DNA of 32,805 bases, taken from the IMG/VR virus record IMGVR_UViG_3300021197_000723, positions 1 to 32,805 of that record; one strand, 5' to 3'. Origin of the DNA: a virus. The translations under genes and the position numbers were made by a program. Below the pieces are notes generated by a model, which searched no databases, had not been told where the DNA came from, and saw nothing but the letters and a program-made list of their open reading frames with translations. Below, one piece after another: positions 25,167 through 32,088 of this stretch (the stretch's first letter is position 1; each line of letters opens with the position of its first letter).

Positions 25167-26806
25167 AATATTTAATACCTTTGTTATTTCCTTTATCTTT
25201 GTTTGCTGAAACAACAGGCAATCTTTTAAATCAAACTTATTTTAATGGCAGTACACCTATCAATGGTTGGTCAGGAACTAATGACCATAGTCATGGTGGT
25301 TCAATTATTGCTGGTGTTCATGGTGAGTATTTAGAAAATACTATTATGCTGGGTGACACCCTTAATAAATCTCAAATGAATGGTGGTTGGACATCTACTT
25401 TTGGTAGTGACATATGGCATTGGAACAATTATCAATCTACAGTTAAGATGACACAGGTTATAACAGGAGCAGATGGTACAGTTACAACACAAGTAAGAGA
25501 TGTTGTTAGCTCACCTTGTGGTGGCAATAATTGTGGTAGCTATGTAACTTATACAGACTCTTACACTCAAGGAATTAATAATCAATCTAACTTCAACATC
25601 AAAGTAAGATATGATTTTTCAGATACCAGTCAATCTAGTTCTCACTGGTCACCTGATATAAAAAATCCTACATTAATTATAGAACATAGTCTTTTGTCTG
25701 TTGAACAGCAAAGCACTATATCAGAAATAAATGAAACAATAGATGAAACTATACAGCAACAAATAGAAACAGTAGAGTTTATACCAATAGAAGAATTTAC
25801 TTTTGAGGTATATAAAGAACCTGAGATATTTGTTGAAAAGTTTGAAGAAGTATTTATTGAAGAAATTAAAAAAGAAGAAATTAATATAGGAACAATTAAC
25901 GTGTTCAAAGAAATACCTATGGAGGTAGCATATGAAGAGCCAAAGACCATCGAAGCGTTCACAACAGAAGTCGAAAGTTTTGAAGAAAGAATTGAAACAA
26001 CAGAAAGTTTCAACAACACGCCAACAGGCGAAATCATACAAGAAATCTTTGCAGAAGAACAAACCTCAAACTCTAGCGGAATCGTTGAGCGAGAAGCTCC
26101 ACTTGAAGAAGTTCGAGGAGGAGCTGAAGAAAGAACAAGCGTTGAAGAAACAGCAAGAGGAGGAAATGAATCTGCACCAGGAGAAAACGAAGAAAGAGTT
26201 TCTACAGAGCCTGGAGAAGAAAGCACAGTCGCAGAGTCTACCCCTGAAGCTGTGGAACAAACTGAGAGCAATACTCCTGAGCCTGGAGAAGAAACTACAG
26301 TTGCTTCTGAAGAAGTAAATGAGGTTAACGGAGAAGGAGAAACAGGAGGAAGTGAATCAGGAAATGGAGGAACTGAAACAGTTGCTGAAGGAGAAGAAAC
26401 CCTCGAAGGCCGAGATACTGAGGTGGAAGAAGGCAGGGCTGAAAGAAACACTAGAGCAGATACTCAAACTGTTTCAATAGAATCCATAGAAAAGAAAGTC
26501 AACGAAACCCTCAAACGAGTAGATCAAAGACTAATTGCTACTTCCCTTATTGTTGCAAAAGCTATGGAAAGTCCAATTAAATTAGAACAATACGGAAACA
26601 CAAACAATAACATATTTAATAATCAATTAAATATTGATGGAGGTAGTTATGATGACCAAAGAGAATACCTTGATTTGCGAGATATATATGCTGAGAATCA
26701 AAATGTTTACAACGACTCTGTGGCACAGCATCAAACAAACATTCAACAAAGTGTTGATGAAGTTATAAGAACACAAGAACATCTAAGGAGGATTCGTGGA
26801 TTTTAA
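25163..26806 (+). CDS. Large secreted acidic protein of unknown function
   Basis: A 547-residue protein with a signal peptide (KYLIPLLFPLSLFA, cleavage near residue 15-16). Residues about 16-175 look like a beta-rich domain with a Cys pair near 119 and 124. Residues about 176-440 are acidic low complexity, mainly E, T, S and G. Residues about 440-547 are helical (ESIEKKVNETLKRVDQRL) and may oligomerise. It overlaps the lipoprotein gene by four bases. I know similar secreted proteins near virion genes of marine phages but no assigned function. A periplasmic or surface role after expression is likely. Confidence 0.7.
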   Translation: MKYLIPLLFPLSLFAETTGNLLNQTYFNGSTPINGWSGTNDHSHGGSIIAGVHGEYLENTIMLGDTLNKSQMNGGWTSTFGSDIWHWNNYQSTVKMTQVITGADGTVTTQVRDVVSSPCGGNNCGSYVTYTDSYTQGINNQSNFNIKVRYDFSDTSQSSSHWSPDIKNPTLIIEHSLLSVEQQSTISEINETIDETIQQQIETVEFIPIEEFTFEVYKEPEIFVEKFEEVFIEEIKKEEINIGTINVFKEIPMEVAYEEPKTIEAFTTEVESFEERIETTESFNNTPTGEIIQEIFAEEQTSNSSGIVEREAPLEEVRGGAEERTSVEETARGGNESAPGENEERVSTEPGEESTVAESTPEAVEQTESNTPEPGEETTVASEEVNEVNGEGETGGSESGNGGTETVAEGEETLEGRDTEVEEGRAERNTRADTQTVSIESIEKKVNETLKRVDQRLIATSLIVAKAMESPIKLEQYGNTNNNIFNNQLNIDGGSYDDQREYLDLRDIYAENQNVYNDSVAQHQTNIQQSVDEVIRTQEHLRRIRGF

Positions 26807-27032
26807 AGATATAAAAACATGGGGAGTTTTACTCTCAATCGTAGTTGCTATTGGTGGTGGTTTTTCTAAGTTTGGAGAAATCTCTAATCGCCTAGCTGTG
26901 CTTGAGAAAAAATCAGCTCCTGATATTAAACCTTTGACAGCAGACATTGCCATTAACAAAGCAGAGATAGCAGTATTAAATGCTAAAGTTAATGAGATGA
27001 AAGCTAGATCAGACAACCCATTAGGACAATAA
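26796..27032 (+). CDS. Small TM plus coiled-coil protein (GTG start)
   Basis: A 78-residue protein that starts with GTG, five bases after a perfect AAGGAGG (26785-26791). Residues 8-24 are hydrophobic (TWGVLLSIVVAIGGGF), and the rest is a charged helix (NRLAVLEKK and later AEIAVLNAKVNEMKA). The layout, one N-terminal membrane span and a soluble coil, resembles inner-membrane spanins or small holin-associated proteins. It is separated by one base from terS. Pairing with the 40-residue lipoprotein would make a spanin-like set, but that is speculation. Confidence 0.7.
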   Translation: MDFKDIKTWGVLLSIVVAIGGGFSKFGEISNRLAVLEKKSAPDIKPLTADIAINKAEIAVLNAKVNEMKARSDNPLGQ

Positions 27033-27033
27033 T

Positions 27034-27534
27034 ATGCCAAAGAAAATAGATAAAGAAACAGAGATGAAATTTGTTGAAGCTTTTTGTGAAGGCAAAACAG
27101 CTGGGAACGCAACCCAGTCTGCTTTAGCGGCTGGATATCCTAAAGACAAATCGCCCAGGCAACAAGGCGCTTATCTTAAAAAAAGATACGCAGCCGAGAT
27201 CAGAGAAAAGAATGAAGAAAGAATTACTTCTACATCAGGAATGGCTATTTCAACATTACAAGACTTGTTATTAAATTCTAAACAAGACCTGGTCAAACTT
27301 AACACAGCAAAACTTCTTCTTGAGCTTGGAAATTTCCATTCACAAAACATTAACATCAATGTAGACAAGACACATCAGAAGACAGATGATGAGTTAATTA
27401 TAGAACTACAAGGATTAATGAAAAACATACCTAATCTGCAACCAAAACTCCAGGGATTAGCAGAAATGGAAGAAGAAAAAGAAAAAATCAATTCTAATAA
27501 ACCTAACAAGGTCGAGAAAAGGACTGTAAATTAA
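27034..27534 (+). CDS. terS: Terminase small subunit
   Basis: A 166-residue protein that recognises phage DNA and hands it to TerL. The N-terminal region, with FVEAFCEGKTAGNATQSALA, then AGYPKDKSPRQQGAYLKK, matches the HTH arrangement of small terminases (Terminase_2 type). The middle is a helical oligomerisation region (ISTLQDLLLNS, KLLLEL) and the tail is basic and charged. The gene closes the rightward transcription unit, far from terL at 1054. A terminator-like element follows directly. Confidence 0.85.
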   Translation: MPKKIDKETEMKFVEAFCEGKTAGNATQSALAAGYPKDKSPRQQGAYLKKRYAAEIREKNEERITSTSGMAISTLQDLLLNSKQDLVKLNTAKLLLELGNFHSQNININVDKTHQKTDDELIIELQGLMKNIPNLQPKLQGLAEMEEEKEKINSNKPNKVEKRTVN

Positions 27535-27561
27535 GGGTTACTTAGGTATACCAAGGGCAAT

Positions 27562-27597
27562 AAAAACGCCTTCCTGGGCCTATTAGAAGGGGCTTTT
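27562..27597. terminator. Probable bidirectional terminator between terS and the leftward genes
   Basis: GCCTTC (27568-27573) pairs with GAAGG...C (27586-27593) with a 2-base bulge. An A-run (27562-27566) flanks it on one side and a T-run (27594-27597) on the other, so it can end transcription from both directions. It overlaps the 3' end of the leftward gene at 27583. Just upstream, at 27545-27552, lies the 8-base palindrome GGTATACC. Confidence 0.6.
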
Positions 27598-27840
27598 GTG
27601 ATCAAAGTCATCAGAATTGCCCATTATCATGAGAACTGGCATATTTACATCTCCTAAAGTACAAACAACATTATAGGTAATCCATTCATAAGCTTCTTCT
27701 TCTGTAGACCCATCTCTAGTCATTAATATACGAACCATTGCAGCTACATCATAAACCAATCTAGGCTCTCCTAAGTATTCATCAGCCATTCCAACAATAG
27801 CATCATCAAAACCATCTATTCTAACTAGATCACCATTCAT
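27583..27840 (-). CDS. Conserved phage protein (85 residues)
   Basis: Runs right to left. I use the ATG at 27840 because GGAGATAACAA lies just upstream; an earlier in-frame ATG at 27864 has no such site. The pattern FDDAIVGMADEYLGEPRLVYD, then RDGSTEEEAYEWITYNVVC, agrees with a small conserved phage protein family known to me from many tailed phages, with no assigned function. It is the last gene of the leftward cluster. It overlaps the preceding gene by 11 bases. Confidence 0.78.
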   Translation of the reverse strand: MNGDLVRIDGFDDAIVGMADEYLGEPRLVYDVAAMVRILMTRDGSTEEEAYEWITYNVVCTLGDVNMPVLMIMGNSDDFDHKSPF

Positions 27841-28069
27841 ATTTGTTATCTCCGTACAATCCATGATTAGGTTTCTTCTGCAAACGCCTAACCTTTACTT
27901 CAGATTTTTTAAAAGAAACAACTTCAGGCAACTTTTCACTATCAGCAATAACTTTTTGTATAGCTTCTGCCTCTGTATTAGCTTTCAAACAACCTGAAAA
28001 GGTTACTGTGGCTCTGTAGCACCAGTAGCTGCCTTTTTCTTTTTTTTCTTTTTGAATATTTTTTCCCAT
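27830..28069 (-). CDS. 79-residue protein overlapping the KGYRQR gene
   Basis: The start at 28069 follows a moderate ribosome-binding site (AGGTAAGA) and overlaps the upstream gene by 67 bases. Residues from about 15 onward (YWCYRATVTFSGCLKANTEA) look like a small alpha/beta fold; the N-terminal 14 residues are a lysine-rich stretch that copies the upstream reading frame one base shifted. Translation could therefore also come from a -1 frameshift at 28039-28045. It is conserved-looking but unrecognised. Confidence 0.6.
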   Translation of the reverse strand: MGKNIQKEKKEKGSYWCYRATVTFSGCLKANTEAEAIQKVIADSEKLPEVVSFKKSEVKVRRLQKKPNHGLYGDNKYEW

Positions 28070-28128
28070 TGTTCTCTTACCTGTTCTTCAGGAACTTGTG
28101 ATTTCCTTTGTCTGTAGCCTTTGCTCAT
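28003..28128 (-). CDS. 41-residue KGYRQR protein
   Basis: Residues 1-10 (MSKGYRQRKS), then QVPEEQVREQWEKIFKK, match a recurrent short phage protein whose signature is M-x-KGYRQR...W..IF. The frame then runs into a lysine homopolymer and ends at TAA. It starts in an ATGA overlap with the gene upstream at 28125. The A AAA AAG heptamer at 28039-28045 lies in this frame. No function is known to me. Confidence 0.7.
   Translation of the reverse strand: MSKGYRQRKSQVPEEQVREQWEKIFKKKKKKKAATGATEPQ
28039..28045 (-). promoter_or_regulatory. Candidate -1 frameshift slippery site
   Basis: On the minus strand the message reads A AAA AAG in the frame of the 41-residue gene, the same heptamer used by dnaX. 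A -1 slip puts the ribosome in the frame of the 79-residue gene, whose body begins about 10 residues later. The upstream gene would otherwise stop 12 codons after the site. No stimulatory downstream hairpin or upstream Shine-Dalgarno is obvious, so this is a candidate only. Confidence 0.4.
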
Positions 28129-28634
28129 GTATCACCTATTTTAGATAAAGCAGATATCTCAATATCTTTAATTATCATTGTTAAATTGTTATATATTTCT
28201 TTGTAATCAGAAAAGTTTTTTATGTTTAACAACTCGTTTCTAATCTCATCTGTAAAATTAAAAATACCATCAGTACAATGCGGACATTCAGTAATACTGT
28301 TTATGGTGGTAATAGTTCCCACTCCATTACAAAAAATACATTTAGGTTCGCAACACTCTATTACCGCCAAGTTTATCAGTTTGTTTAGAAAAGAATGTTC
28401 CAGGACTTTGTGTTCTTTATCAATGTGCCTTAAAGCTATTTCAGAAACAAAACTATTCCTGTATGTGTCTGCTGACACAAACTTCATTAATAAAAAATTA
28501 TATTCTTCTTTGTTCAATTTAGAATAAGAAAGGATTAGGTTAATATCTTCTACTGTAATGGAATCATTACTGCCTGAAGACTTTTCCAGGGATTGTGTTT
28601 TAGGTACTAACATAGTCAGAAGTTCTTTATTCAT
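28125..28634 (-). CDS. Zinc-ribbon protein, possible antitermination-type factor
   Basis: A 169-residue protein with a CIFC...CPHC pair (Cys99, 102, 117, 120) embedded in GVG and TDG turns, a layout like DnaJ-type or phage Q-like zinc ribbons. The N-terminal half is helical and contains ITVEDINLILSYSKLNKEEY. The gene overlaps its neighbours by 8 bases and by ATGA. A role in controlling late transcription is possible because Q-type antiterminators carry similar ribbons, but this is a resemblance, not a firm match. GAGGAG precedes the start. Confidence 0.6.
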   Translation of the reverse strand: MNKELLTMLVPKTQSLEKSSGSNDSITVEDINLILSYSKLNKEEYNFLLMKFVSADTYRNSFVSEIALRHIDKEHKVLEHSFLNKLINLAVIECCEPKCIFCNGVGTITTINSITECPHCTDGIFNFTDEIRNELLNIKNFSDYKEIYNNLTMIIKDIEISALSKIGDT

Positions 28635-28920
28635 CTTTGTGCTCCTCGTAAAATTCTAAAAGCTCATGCTCAGTTCCATATATTTTAGTCCAAGCTTTGC
28701 TGCCCATTCCATGTATACCATACTTGGGGTGGAGATGATGATTATAACAAAGAGGTATTGTTTCAGATCCACGCTGCCCTAACCCAGCCCCTTTCCTAAT
28801 GTGATGAATCTGCGCTGGTGTAATTACACTGATATCAATTTTTCTACACACGACACACCCCCATCTCGCTTTTCTATCCATGTCTTTTTTTTCTTCTTTC
28901 GAAGGTTTTTTCTTAGCCAT
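28627..28920 (-). CDS. HNH nuclease, Ref-like
   Basis: A 97-residue protein. Cys22 and Cys25 (CVVC), then IHHIRKGAGLGQRGSETIPL with His39 and His40, then CYNHH with Cys58, His61 and His62, and YGIHGMG with His70, follow the HNH arrangement of the P1 Ref-like / phage recombination nuclease family. The W...YG..HELLEFYEE tail is typical too. The role would be nicking or cutting DNA during recombination or host takeover. It starts in a TAATG junction. Confidence 0.82.
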   Translation of the reverse strand: MAKKKPSKEEKKDMDRKARWGCVVCRKIDISVITPAQIHHIRKGAGLGQRGSETIPLCYNHHLHPKYGIHGMGSKAWTKIYGTEHELLEFYEEHKDE

Positions 28921-29189
28921 TATAAAAAACTTTTTTGTCTGTCTTCATTTTCCTCTTTACTATATCTAAAGTCTACTAACTTATACTCTTTGTATGGTGG
29001 AAATTTAGACTTGTTTGCTTTGTTTGTGTTCCCATTTAAAGCGTGTTTTAAAGATTCAGGACTAACCTCAAGAACCACTTTGTTTTTGTGAACAATAGCC
29101 AAACCCCCATTATGTATAGCTTTCACGCAATCATAATCTCGGACAGACAACAAGCCATTATAGTTTTTGTTTACTTTAACTTTGTGCAT
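28920..29189 (-). CDS. 89-residue protein of unknown function
   Basis: A basic, mixed alpha/beta protein with VVLEVSPESLKHALNG in the middle and a charged C-terminus. AGGAGG precedes the ATG, so it is probably well translated. It is coupled to the HNH gene by TAATG. No family is recognised. Being inside the leftward early cluster, it may act on the host or on DNA metabolism; nothing more can be said from the sequence. Confidence 0.65.
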   Translation of the reverse strand: MHKVKVNKNYNGLLSVRDYDCVKAIHNGGLAIVHKNKVVLEVSPESLKHALNGNTNKANKSKFPPYKEYKLVDFRYSKEENEDRQKSFL

Positions 29190-29198
29190 ACATTCCTC

Positions 29199-29501
29199 CT
29201 AATCATAATTTATATCTTTCCAGTCTGTTCCTTCTACTTCGTGCATCATAGATAAAGATGAAGTAAGATATCCTTGATGAATGAAATTATCTTCATCTAT
29301 TGTGTCTTGCACACAGAAACCCCCACTTTCAATTTCTTTATATTCACATTGGAGAGGGTCTACTTCTTCATCTACGAGATAATATAAATTACTCATACTT
29401 GTAAATGCAAATATTCCTACTAAGTAATATACTCTTTTCTCCTTGCTCCCATCGAAAAATGATGATCTAACAATGGCTACTTTTAATTGATTTTGCTTCA
29501 C
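29199..29501 (-). CDS. 100-residue protein of unknown function (GTG start)
   Basis: The start codon is GTG, with AGGAGA about six bases upstream. The N-terminal part is basic and beta-rich (LKVAIVRSSFFDGSKEKRVYY), and the rest is acidic (DEEVDPLQCEYKEIESGG). No known domain is visible. It lies nine bases after the preceding gene in the leftward operon. Confidence 0.6.
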   Translation of the reverse strand: MKQNQLKVAIVRSSFFDGSKEKRVYYLVGIFAFTSMSNLYYLVDEEVDPLQCEYKEIESGGFCVQDTIDEDNFIHQGYLTSSLSMMHEVEGTDWKDINYD

Positions 29502-29510
29502 TAGGTTCTC

Positions 29511-29867
29511 CTAAGTTTTGGCATAAACTTTTTTTTCGAAATATTCTTCATTCGTTTGTCTAAATGTTTCAGCTTTCCAAGCCTCAAACTTCATTCTGTA
29601 ATAGTGCATTTCTGTATAAGCTTTATCTTTCTCAAGTTCGTGCATTGCAATAAACTCCATTAGCTCACGCAAGTTTTCATTTGATCCAGCATAAGCTTTA
29701 GCCTGAGTAACAGAAGTATGAGATTCTTCTGACACCAAGTTCTTTGCTTTTTTAAACTCAAGCAATGATTCGTTTTTCCTTAATTCAGCATTATGGTAAG
29801 CGTAGTTCAAGCCATGCTCCCTGTAATTTTGTAAATATTTCTCTGCCATTTCATCATTTAATTTCAT
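29511..29867 (-). CDS. Conserved helical phage protein
   Basis: A 118-residue, mostly helical protein. The order LRKNESLLEFKKAKNLV, then SVTQAKAYAGSN, then YYRMKFEAWKAETFRQT matches a small helical family found beside recombination or replication genes in many phages (YLEEYRK...K..L, EREAYA, A...R.E.WR). Its function is not known to me. It starts in an ATGA overlap with the upstream gene and GAGGA precedes it. Confidence 0.7.
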   Translation of the reverse strand: MKLNDEMAEKYLQNYREHGLNYAYHNAELRKNESLLEFKKAKNLVSEESHTSVTQAKAYAGSNENLRELMEFIAMHELEKDKAYTEMHYYRMKFEAWKAETFRQTNEEYFEKKVYAKT

Positions 29868-30154
29868 TGTATTGTCCTCTTTGCTTTGCCAAACATTTCA
29901 TCTGCTTTAGCTGTCAAATCTGCCATTTCTCTAGCTTCTTCAGGTGTACTGCCTGTGTCGATAGATAATTTATAAACAAAATCTTTTAATCTTTTGTAAA
30001 ACTTATCGTATTCTTCCTTGGTTTCTGCGTTCTTAACATCTTCTGCATGTTTAACTAGTAGTTTATAATTAAGATCAGCCTCTAGACCGAAGTCAATTTC
30101 TTTTACAACCTCACCTGCTTTGTTTATTTTTTGCATTTTAATAAATCTGCTCAT
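29864..30154 (-). CDS. 96-residue protein of unknown function
   Basis: A helical charged protein, with ADLNYKLLVKHAEDVKNAET and YKRLKDFVYKLSID, then TPEEAREMADLTAKADEMFG. Overlaps both neighbours by four bases (ATGA), so it is translationally coupled. I recognise no family. Its place between the helicase-loader-like gene and the conserved helical gene suggests a role in DNA metabolism, on context alone. Confidence 0.62.
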   Translation of the reverse strand: MSRFIKMQKINKAGEVVKEIDFGLEADLNYKLLVKHAEDVKNAETKEEYDKFYKRLKDFVYKLSIDTGSTPEEAREMADLTAKADEMFGKAKRTIQ

Positions 30155-30597
30155 TTCTTTCCTCCAATTAGTTTTAGTTTAATCGCTTTAGGCAAAGCTT
30201 CATACTTCTCCTTAGCCTCGTGTTGTTTATATAAATTTAAAAACATTTCTTCCTTTGCTTTTAGTTCGTTTGTTGTCATCTTGTTTAGTTTTTGACCACC
30301 CATTATTCTGTATATTTGAATAGCTTTTTTGTCATCAACTTCTTTGTGATCAAAAAACTTCTGAAAAGTGCTCAGAATGTGCTGGTCTGTAGTTTTTAAG
30401 TATTTTGTAATATCACAAACCTTTGGCCGCCATTCAGAATGTTGCACATGCAACGCCAGGGCGTTCATAACTTCTTTAATTTCATACTCACTCACAGCGT
30501 GAGCCATAAAATTAATCTCGGTTTGGTTCATAGGCATCTGTTTGGGGTATGCTTGATTGCAGTTTTCGCAAAAAAAATCAAATTCTTCTTTTGTCAT
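30151..30597 (-). CDS. Possible helicase-loader-like / DUF6475-like protein
   Basis: A 148-residue helical protein, the first of the leftward operon, with AAGGAG six bases before the ATG. The section YEIKEVMNALALHVQHSEWR, then PKVCDITKYLKTT, resembles the Al..h....ffPkpaDi..hl pattern of phage replication-initiation or helicase-loader N-termini (DUF6475-type). A helicase loader would recruit host helicase, which fits the absence of a phage helicase here. The match is a pattern, not a firm family call. Confidence 0.55.
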   Translation of the reverse strand: MTKEEFDFFCENCNQAYPKQMPMNQTEINFMAHAVSEYEIKEVMNALALHVQHSEWRPKVCDITKYLKTTDQHILSTFQKFFDHKEVDDKKAIQIYRIMGGQKLNKMTTNELKAKEEMFLNLYKQHEAKEKYEALPKAIKLKLIGGKK

Positions 30598-30782
30598 TTT
30601 AGCTCCTTGTTTTTATATATATATATATTATATATATTACTATTTTTATATATATACACTCACATATAGTTCTATGTATGTGTGTATGTATATAAATATA
30701 TATTAATTTTATATTAAATGTAAGTTGTTTTTTGATTAAATTTCTTGTAATATTAATATAACTAACAAAACAAGGAGATATC
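30598..30782. promoter_or_regulatory. Divergent AT-rich control region, possible origin
   Basis: This 185-base gap separates the leftward and rightward operons. Roughly 30613-30660 and 30680-30720 are runs of TA, TG and A/T repeats, easily melted. A rightward promoter candidate has TTGATT (30732-30737), a 16-base spacer and TAATAT (30754-30759), with the box TTTGATTAAATT shared with 78-89. AAGGAG sites lie before both flanking genes. A replication origin is plausible but no DnaA box or iteron set is evident. Confidence 0.5.
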
Positions 30783-30944
30783 ATGGATATTTGGAGCTTA
30801 ATCGAAGTAGAAAAAGAACTCGAAGGCAAGACTTTAGAGGAATTTAAGCTATGGGTTAAAGAAGAAATAATTAAAGAAGACCAAAAAATGACACAATGGC
30901 ACAAAGAACAAGCCATGGCGAACAAACGAGGAGAAAATAAATGA
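30783..30944 (+). CDS. 53-residue acidic protein, first rightward gene
   Basis: A 53-residue charged helical protein (IEVEKELEGKTLEEFKLWVK). AAGGAGA lies just before the ATG, and a promoter-like region is upstream. It overlaps the next gene by four bases (ATGA). No family recognised. It could be an early regulator or a recombination accessory protein, on position alone. Confidence 0.62.
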   Translation: MDIWSLIEVEKELEGKTLEEFKLWVKEEIIKEDQKMTQWHKEQAMANKRGENK

Positions 30945-31465
30945 CTGACAAGAAAAAAATAGAAGATGTAATGACACCTGAGCAATTAGCTTGGCATAAA
31001 AAATATGGTCTAAAAAGTAGTGATTATTGGGATTGTCATGGCAAACCAGTAGTTAAACACCAAGGTATGCAAAAAGTAGCTAGAATTGAGGGTATAGAAA
31101 GTGGTAGATACGAGGTTATAGAGTGCAACATAGCCAAAGGTATCGTTGTGGTTCAAGTAACTTGTAAAATGGGCGATAAGGAGGTGTCAGCACTAGGCGA
31201 GGCACAGCCCCTAAACAACAAAATTGCTTATCCAACCGCTATGGCGCAGAAAAGGGCGTTTGACAGGGTTATTTCTGATCTGACTAGCTCAGGAATGTAT
31301 TCAGAATCCGACACAACAATACTAGATGATGGCACTATGGGGTTTGCCCCAAACACATCATTTGATGAAGAAGAAAAAGCTAAAGAAGAAGCTAAAAGCA
31401 AAGCCGAAAGAATAGCACAAGCACAAGTAGAAAATGAGGACTTAGAGAATGATAACAAATCTTAG
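30941..31465 (+). CDS. Candidate single-strand-annealing recombination protein
   Basis: A 174-residue protein. The core, with SSDYWDCHGKPVVKHQGMQK, then GEAQPLNNKIAYPTAMAQKRAFDRVISDL, has the pattern YP-AMA-KRA-DRV that I know from proteins coded next to YqaJ-type exonucleases and that resembles Erf/Rad52-like annealing proteins. The C-terminal 40 residues are charged and disordered. It lies directly before the exonuclease gene (17-base overlap), as in two-gene recombination systems. The exact annealing-family assignment is uncertain. Confidence 0.68.
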   Translation: MTDKKKIEDVMTPEQLAWHKKYGLKSSDYWDCHGKPVVKHQGMQKVARIEGIESGRYEVIECNIAKGIVVVQVTCKMGDKEVSALGEAQPLNNKIAYPTAMAQKRAFDRVISDLTSSGMYSESDTTILDDGTMGFAPNTSFDEEEKAKEEAKSKAERIAQAQVENEDLENDNKS

Positions 31466-32087
31466 AAGTTCTAGTTTTAAAAACTATTGTTTAGGTTATA
31501 GGGTTTCACGAAAGAAACAGTTGGAAATGGATCTTAAATGTGAAGAAAAGCCTATTACTTTTACAAAGTTTATTGATTGGGGGAACGCCCACGAAGTTAA
31601 TGGTTTAGCTAAGTGGGTTACTCTTAACAAGCAAATGCCAAAATATATACTTGAAGATCAGAAATCTTTTCAAGTGGAGGATTGGTACGAAAACTTTAGC
31701 ATATCTACAACGCCTGATGGTGTTCTAGAAGAAACTTTGCTTGAAATAAAATGCCCAGCAGCAGGTGTCAAAAATTATCCTGAAGTAGATAAGAAAGGAA
31801 ACAAACTTCCTTACGATGGATTTCCAGCAGAACATTTATGTCAGGTATATGGACAACAAATGATAATGAACAAGCTTGGTTATAAAATTAAAAAGACAGA
31901 CTTGGTTTGTTGGACACCAAAGCACACAAAAATATGGACTGTTTGGCTCAACGAAGATTACATTTTATACATGAGTGAACTGTTAAAGGAATACTGTAAA
32001 TCATTGTTAACAAAGGATAAATTAGACAAGCCTGATCCATATCAAGGCAAACATTATATAGAATTAACTTACAACAACGGAGCATAA
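31449..32087 (+). CDS. YqaJ / lambda-type exonuclease
   Basis: A 212-residue protein. It shows WGNAHE (Glu49), then TPDGVLEETLLEIKCPA with Asp90, Glu99 and Lys101 of the PD-(D/E)XK centre, then HLCQVYGQQMIM with Gln132. This is the signature of YqaJ/lambda-exonuclease family 5'-3' exonucleases that resect double-strand ends for annealing-type recombination. It overlaps the preceding candidate annealing protein by 17 bases, with which it would form a recombination pair. Confidence 0.9.
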   Translation: MITNLRSSSFKNYCLGYRVSRKKQLEMDLKCEEKPITFTKFIDWGNAHEVNGLAKWVTLNKQMPKYILEDQKSFQVEDWYENFSISTTPDGVLEETLLEIKCPAAGVKNYPEVDKKGNKLPYDGFPAEHLCQVYGQQMIMNKLGYKIKKTDLVCWTPKHTKIWTVWLNEDYILYMSELLKEYCKSLLTKDKLDKPDPYQGKHYIELTYNNGA

Positions 32088-32088
32088 A

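Noticed and set aside
25642-26451. 269-codon open frame on the minus strand
   Set aside because: It is the antisense of the glutamate-rich gene and consists mainly of Ser/Val produced by GAA, ACA and similar codons read backwards. No start signal or domain supports it.
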